From Methanosarcinaceae archaeon (lineage in GTDB: Archaea; Halobacteriota; Methanosarcinia; Methanosarcinales; Methanosarcinaceae), in assembly GCA_020055655.1 (NCBI GenBank), contig JAIPUR010000017.1:1-55941 (forward strand): a DNA stretch of 55,941 nt. Reading direction: 5' to 3'. How positions within the stretch are numbered: position 1 is the stretch's first letter; every line of letters begins with the position of its first letter. The notes below the pieces were generated by a model. It searched no databases. It worked only from the letters and a program-made list of their open reading frames with translations, and was not told the DNA's origin. A program made the translations under genes and the position numbers. This document shows, one piece after another, positions 51,802-55,941 of this stretch.

Positions 51802-54315
51802 TTACTTGATCTTACTTTTCTTCATAAGCAGGGAATTAGTGGTTACGGAGATCGAACTCATTGCCATGAATGCAGCTGCCAGCTCAGGGCTTATCAATAT
51901 TTTGTTCACAAACGGGTAAAGCAGTCCGGCAGCAAGTGGGATTCCAATACTATTGTATCCGAATGCCCAGAATAGGTTTTGTTTGATCTTCCTCATTGTC
52001 AGTCGGCTCAATTTGATAGATGCCAGTACGTCACGAAGGTCGTTCTTTATCAGTACTATCTGTGCTGATTCCATTGCAACATCCGTTCCGGCTCCCATGG
52101 CAATTCCAATATCTGCCTGTGTTAGTGCCGGTGCATCGTTGATACCATCTCCAACCATTGCAACTATCCTGCCTTCATCCTGTAGCATTTTAATCTGAGA
52201 AACTTTATCCTCAGGAAGAACTTCTGATAGTACTTTTGTAATACCGATACTGTTTGCAATTGCATTGGCTGTCCTGCGGTTATCTCCTGTGAGCATCACA
52301 ACTTCAATATCCATGTCCAGTAGTTTTTCCACAGCTTCCTTTGATTTATCTTTGAGGGTATCCGCAACAGCAACAACACCAATGACCTCGTTGTCCTTTG
52401 CAACTATCATTGCAGTCTTTCCCTGGTTCTCAAATTCTTCCATGCTCTTTGTCACGGATGAAATGTCAATTCCATTATCATCCATTAGTTTGCGTGTACC
52501 AAGCAATATTTCGCCGCTATCCATACTTGCCTTAATACCGTGTCCTGCAATGGATTGAAATTTGTCCACTTTGTCAATTCCTATATTTCGCGATTCTGCA
52601 GCCATAAAGATGGCTTCACCAAGTGGATGTTCTGATCCTTTTTCTGCACTGGCAGCAATTGCAAGTACTTCTTCTTCACTGTGTTTTGAAGTTGTGGCAA
52701 TATCAGTAAGTTCAGGTTTTCCCTTTGTCAGTGTACCGGTCTTATCGAAAACAATAGTATCGATCTTCAGTGTTCTTTCCAGGGCTTCACCGCCCTTTAT
52801 GAGAATACCGTTCTCAGCACCCTTTCCTGTTCCAACCATGATGGCAGCAGGTGTTGCAAGTCCCACTGCACATGGGCATGATATCACAAGCACGGTGATA
52901 GATATCAGTAGTGAGAACAGAAATGGACTTTCTATTCCTGAATAGAATGCTGCATTGAATTTTTCGTAACCAACGAAATACCAGAAGAAGAAAGAAAGCA
53001 ATGAGAGAATGTGTACAATAAGTATGAAGTGACCTGCTACAACATCAGCTATTCTCTGAATTGGTGCTTTTGAGCTCTGTGCATTTTCTACAAGTTCAAT
53101 GATCCTTGCAAGAGCAGTATCTGCACCTACGCCACTTGCTCTAAATTTCAAAGTCCCGCTTTTGTTTATTGTAGAACCAATTACAATATCCTTTTCATTT
53201 TTCTCAACCGGGATACTCTCTCCGGTTATCATGGATTCATCGACTGCGGAGTTTCCTTCTATAACAACACCGTCAACAGCTATCTTTTCTCCGGGTCTGA
53301 CTGAGACTATGTCTCCAACCTGCACATCTTCCACAGGTATGTCTTTCTCTTTTCCATCGACCACTATTCGTGCGCTTTTGGCCTGCAATCCAATGAGTTT
53401 TTTAATAGATTCTGAAGTCTTTCCTTTTGCCCGGGCTTCAAGGTATCTTCCAAGAATAATGAAAGTTATCAGCATTACAGCAGTATCATAATAGTTATGC
53501 ATATATCCGGGTCCAAGGTCCAGATAACTTGATGCTACGCTGATAAGATAAGCTGCACCTGTACCTGTGGCTATGAGAAGGTTCATATCAGTCACACCGT
53601 GTTTGAGTCCACGGTAAGTTCCCACGAAGAACTGTCTTCCAGGGAATGCCAGAACAATAGTGGTTAGCAGGAACAGGACATTCCTGTCTGAAAAAAACAC
53701 AGGGACAAATCCAAGTAATGATGGGAACATCCCCTTCATGTTTCCAAGCATTACCGGAATGAGGATAGCCACAGAGATAAGCAGATTATTTCTTTGCTTC
53801 TTGACCTCGAGTTCTCTTTCTTTCTTTTCCCTGTCCTCGGTACTTTTTCTGTCAATAGGTAAAGAAGCGGTGTAACCAATACCATCAATTGCAGCTTTCA
53901 TTTCTGCTACGGTCACAAAAGATGGATTATATTCAATGTATGCCTTGCCTGTGGAAATATTCGCATTTGCAGAATCGACTCCCTTGAGCTTTTTGAGCAC
54001 CTTTTCAACATTCTGGGAGCATGCAGCGCATTTCATACCTCCTACATCGAGGGTGATACTTTCTTTGACAACACGATATCCGATCGATTCAATGGCACCT
54101 TCAAGTTCTTCGGGCCTGACAATTGTTGGATCATAGCTCACAGTTGCTTTTTCTGCTGGGAGGTTAACTGAAGCAGAGCTAACACCCTCATCTTTCAAAA
54201 GTACCTTTTCAATATTCTGTGCGCAGGCTGAACATGTCATTCCGGATATTTTGAATGATATTTTTTCCTGAGTAGTCGGGTTGATGATTTTTAAAATAAT
54301 TTTTGTTAAAAGCAT
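51802..54315 (-). CDS. copA: Copper-translocating P1B-type ATPase (5' end replaced by foreign sequence)
   Basis: A copper-exporting ATPase of about 820 native residues. Two N-terminal heavy-metal domains carry GMTCSAC and GMKCAAC. Membrane metal site [11 protein letters not shown], phosphorylation motif DKTGTLTKG, hinge [10 protein letters not shown] and SEHPLGEA (nucleotide site) follow. The frame at its 5' end starts in sequence that also encodes the nuclease ([11 protein letters not shown] is foreign DNA read in this frame); the first surely native residues are around [10 protein letters not shown]. The true start and promoter are lost, so the 5' end should not be taken as real. The fold is otherwise complete. 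Confidence 0.92.
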   Translation of the reverse strand: MLLTKIILKIINPTTQEKISFKISGMTCSACAQNIEKVLLKDEGVSSASVNLPAEKATVSYDPTIVRPEELEGAIESIGYRVVKESITLDVGGMKCAACSQNVEKVLKKLKGVDSANANISTGKAYIEYNPSFVTVAEMKAAIDGIGYTASLPIDRKSTEDREKKERELEVKKQRNNLLISVAILIPVMLGNMKGMFPSLLGFVPVFFSDRNVLFLLTTIVLAFPGRQFFVGTYRGLKHGVTDMNLLIATGTGAAYLISVASSYLDLGPGYMHNYYDTAVMLITFIILGRYLEARAKGKTSESIKKLIGLQAKSARIVVDGKEKDIPVEDVQVGDIVSVRPGEKIAVDGVVIEGNSAVDESMITGESIPVEKNEKDIVIGSTINKSGTLKFRASGVGADTALARIIELVENAQSSKAPIQRIADVVAGHFILIVHILSLLSFFFWYFVGYEKFNAAFYSGIESPFLFSLLISITVLVISCPCAVGLATPAAIMVGTGKGAENGILIKGGEALERTLKIDTIVFDKTGTLTKGKPELTDIATTSKHSEEEVLAIAASAEKGSEHPLGEAIFMAAESRNIGIDKVDKFQSIAGHGIKASMDSGEILLGTRKLMDDNGIDISSVTKSMEEFENQGKTAMIVAKDNEVIGVVAVADTLKDKSKEAVEKLLDMDIEVVMLTGDNRRTANAIANSIGITKVLSEVLPEDKVSQIKMLQDEGRIVAMVGDGINDAPALTQADIGIAMGAGTDVAMESAQIVLIKNDLRDVLASIKLSRLTMRKIKQNLFWAFGYNSIGIPLAAGLLYPFVNKILISPELAAAFMAMSSISVTTNSLLMKKSKIK
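54257..54283. other. Chimeric junction between archaeal and Bacteroidetes-like sequence
   Basis: On the minus strand, nuclease coding (ending at HQPDYSGKN or near) passes into the copper-ATPase 5' end ([12 protein letters not shown]) across about 25 bases. Both reading frames are interrupted relative to their families: the nuclease loses its catalytic end and the ATPase lacks a start. Reading frame and gene style change at this point. A GGAAAAAATATC stretch may have acted as shared sequence for the misjoin. Confidence 0.7.
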
Positions 54316-55941
54316 GATCTATGGAAGCAGTTATTTGCCGTCCGTCTTTTAAAATCTCCGAAAGGGTTTCGGGCAAAACGGTTTTGCCTTTTAGGTGCTG
54401 GTAGAGGTTGTCCATTGCTTCGTGCAAAATATTACCAAACAAAGGAGCATCAATCTCCTCGGTTACTTCATCCTGTTCTTTCAATCCGGCTACATACCGG
54501 AAATAAAATTTCAGCTTGCAGCGTAAATAGTTGCTTAACCCGCTGGGAGATAAATATTTATTTTCTTTGGATGAGGACAGGTAAGTACGCAAAATCTCCT
54601 GAATTTCCGGTGTCTTCTCTATGCATATCTCTTTGGGTTGATTGATGTTAATATCATACCGTAAACTTTTTTCGGTAATATTGAATGGTGATTCATATTT
54701 TAGCTGGTACAGAAAACGGCTCATCTCTCCGGTTTGGAGCCCGTCGGTATTTGAGTTGTAAATCAGGGTAACATCTTGCGCCCGGTGTATCAACCGGTAA
54801 AAGTAGTAAGCATAAATGGCATCCTGGTGCTCAATGGTGGGCAAACCAAATCCGCGTCGTAAATTATATGGAATAAATGATAAGGATGATTCGGTTTTTG
54901 GGAATACGCCTTCGTTAACGGATGTGATAAATAGATGTTGGAAATCCAGCAAACGGGTTTCGAGGATTCCCATCACCTGCAGGCCGGATAAAGGCTCTCC
55001 GGTAAACGGAACCCGAAGATTACGGATGATTTTCCGTATAAGCCGGATGTATGTATCCATTCGGATTTCTACCTGTTGCTCCTGCAGCACCTCTTTTACC
55101 CTGTTTATCGACAGGTAGATGTGATAAATATATTCTTTTTCAAGCGATGGCGTGTGGATGGTATCCTCAATTTTATTATCACTCAGCGATTGATATATAT
55201 GATGAAGGATGGTTAAAAAATATTCGGATAATTGAGCATATGACTCAATTTTATTGAACAGTAAAGAGAAAAATTCGCTGGTGTTCAATTCCTCTTTTGC
55301 AATCATAATCCGGTTATTTGTGCGTATGAATTGCACCAGCTTAGTGGCTTCTTTGCTAAAATAGGTGTTAATGTATTGATGATTCAGAATAGCGGTTACA
55401 TCTTTATGATAGAAAGAATTTTTCCGGGCATTTTTTTGGAGCTCAATAACATGCTCGAGCAGACTGTAAATGGGCGTATTAATCACCGGATACCCCATGG
55501 TGATATTTACATTTTCAATGCTGTTGGGAATGGATTGCAATACCGGAACCAACAAATCTTCATCGGCCAACACTATCGCTGTATTGTCAGGAGATTCAGT
55601 AATTTTCTGATTCGCCTGTTTTAAATTTTCTGTAATGATTTTTGCCTGCCCTACATTTCCCGGGACGGAGATGATTTCAATATTTTTTTGATCGGTAGAT
55701 AAACGGGAAATATTTTTGTTGGAAAAGCTAAGCGGTGTTTTAAATGTTTTGATGTTTTCGCGTAGAAATAATCCTGCTTCGTGGTTTATATTTTGAATAA
55801 AGCTTTGGTCATAGTCCCAGAAAAATTCAGCACGCTGATTATTTTGTAAAAAATGGAAGAGATTTTTTTCACATTGATTCAGGGCATTAAACCCGGCAAA
55901 AATGTATTTTTCATGGGAGAGGTTAATCACCTTATTACCCT
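54284..55941 (-). pseudogene. Bacteroidetes-like PD-(D/E)XK nuclease / helicase-nuclease subunit, truncated at both ends
   Basis: A frame open to the window edge (KVINLSHEKYIFAGFNALNQ at its start), at least 550 residues. It resembles the large AddB-like PD-(D/E)XK nuclease proteins of Bacteroidetes: an inactivated helicase body, then LSPSGLSNYLRCKLKFYFRYV and GNILHEAMDNLYQHL opening the nuclease domain. The catalytic acidic and lysine residues that should come after are missing because the frame crosses into archaeal DNA near 54283; its later stop at 54209 is in that DNA. Such enzymes repair double-strand breaks in bacteria. No archaeal relative is expected, which supports a misassembled contig end over horizontal transfer. 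Confidence 0.75.

Noticed and set aside
52562-52945. Plus-strand frames antisense to the copper ATPase
   Set aside because: The minus-strand frame carries the DKTGT and CPC motifs; the opposite frames are shadow composition.
54284-55941. Horizontal transfer of a bacterial nuclease gene into the methanogen
   Set aside because: The gene is cut at both ends, joins inside another gene's 5' end, and no mobile element or tRNA flanks it. A chimera is simpler.

Overview
The window looks like chromosome of a methylotrophic methanogen of the Methanosarcinaceae (Methanolobus/Methanococcoides-like; genus is a guess). Evidence: component A2 of methyl-CoM reductase activation (AtwA), geranylgeranylglyceryl-phosphate synthase, ribosomal protein L40e, NADPH:F420 oxidoreductase, several FrhB-type F420 modules, the regulator NrpR, archaeal TATA boxes, and ribosome-binding sites of the GGTGATC type. 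The last ~1.67 kb is different: a truncated Bacteroidetes-like PD-(D/E)XK nuclease gene joined inside the 5' end of a copper-ATPase gene. This is most simply an assembly chimera, so the window is probably an edge-to-edge metagenomic contig.

Layout. (1) 1-9.9 kb, nitrogen assimilation and F420: the end of one glutamine synthetase, a split archaeal glutamate synthase operon ending in an FrhB-like F420 subunit, a second complete glutamine synthetase, an unlisted 48-residue small gene, a stand-alone FMN glutamate-synthase-like protein and NpdG. (2) 10.1-12.7 kb: a decayed gene, then a compact six-gene redox operon (three Rieske proteins, glutaredoxin, ferredoxin:thioredoxin reductase catalytic subunit, nitroreductase). 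(3) 12.8-20.4 kb: nifH-nifI1-nifI2-nifD-nifK-nifE-nifN on the minus strand, followed by a PRC-barrel protein, a possible gene remnant and a thioredoxin-like [2Fe-2S] ferredoxin. (4) 22.4-31.7 kb: a type I restriction-modification island in the order hsdR, AlbA_2/Schlafen-type ATPase, PIN-GNAT-PUA protein, ASCH-HsdS fusion, hsdM. (5) 32.0-35.1 kb: amtB-glnK and nrpR. (6) 35.1-42.8 kb: a broken UbiB-family gene, a phasin-like protein, atwA, GGGP synthase and L40e, a winged-helix protein, and gatCAB. (7) 43.1-48.1 kb: an RND/MMPL exporter, secreted CARDB-like protein, TrmB regulator and methyltransferase. (8) 48.2-51.5 kb: a TRASH-FrhB fusion divergent from a small siroheme sulfite/nitrite reductase and a radical SAM protein. 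(9) 51.5-54.3 kb: a small membrane protein and a CopA ATPase, then the foreign fragment.

The nitrogen genes form one circuit: AmtB/GlnK sense and import ammonium, NrpR represses, NifI1/NifI2 switch nitrogenase off after translation, and glutamine synthetase/glutamate synthase assimilate the product. The nifH and amtB promoters share an almost identical TATA-plus-operator layout. The most novel-looking groups are the triple-Rieske/FTR operon, the divergent F420-module/sulfite-reductase pair (a possible split analogue of Fsr), and the RM island with PIN and ASCH domains built in.
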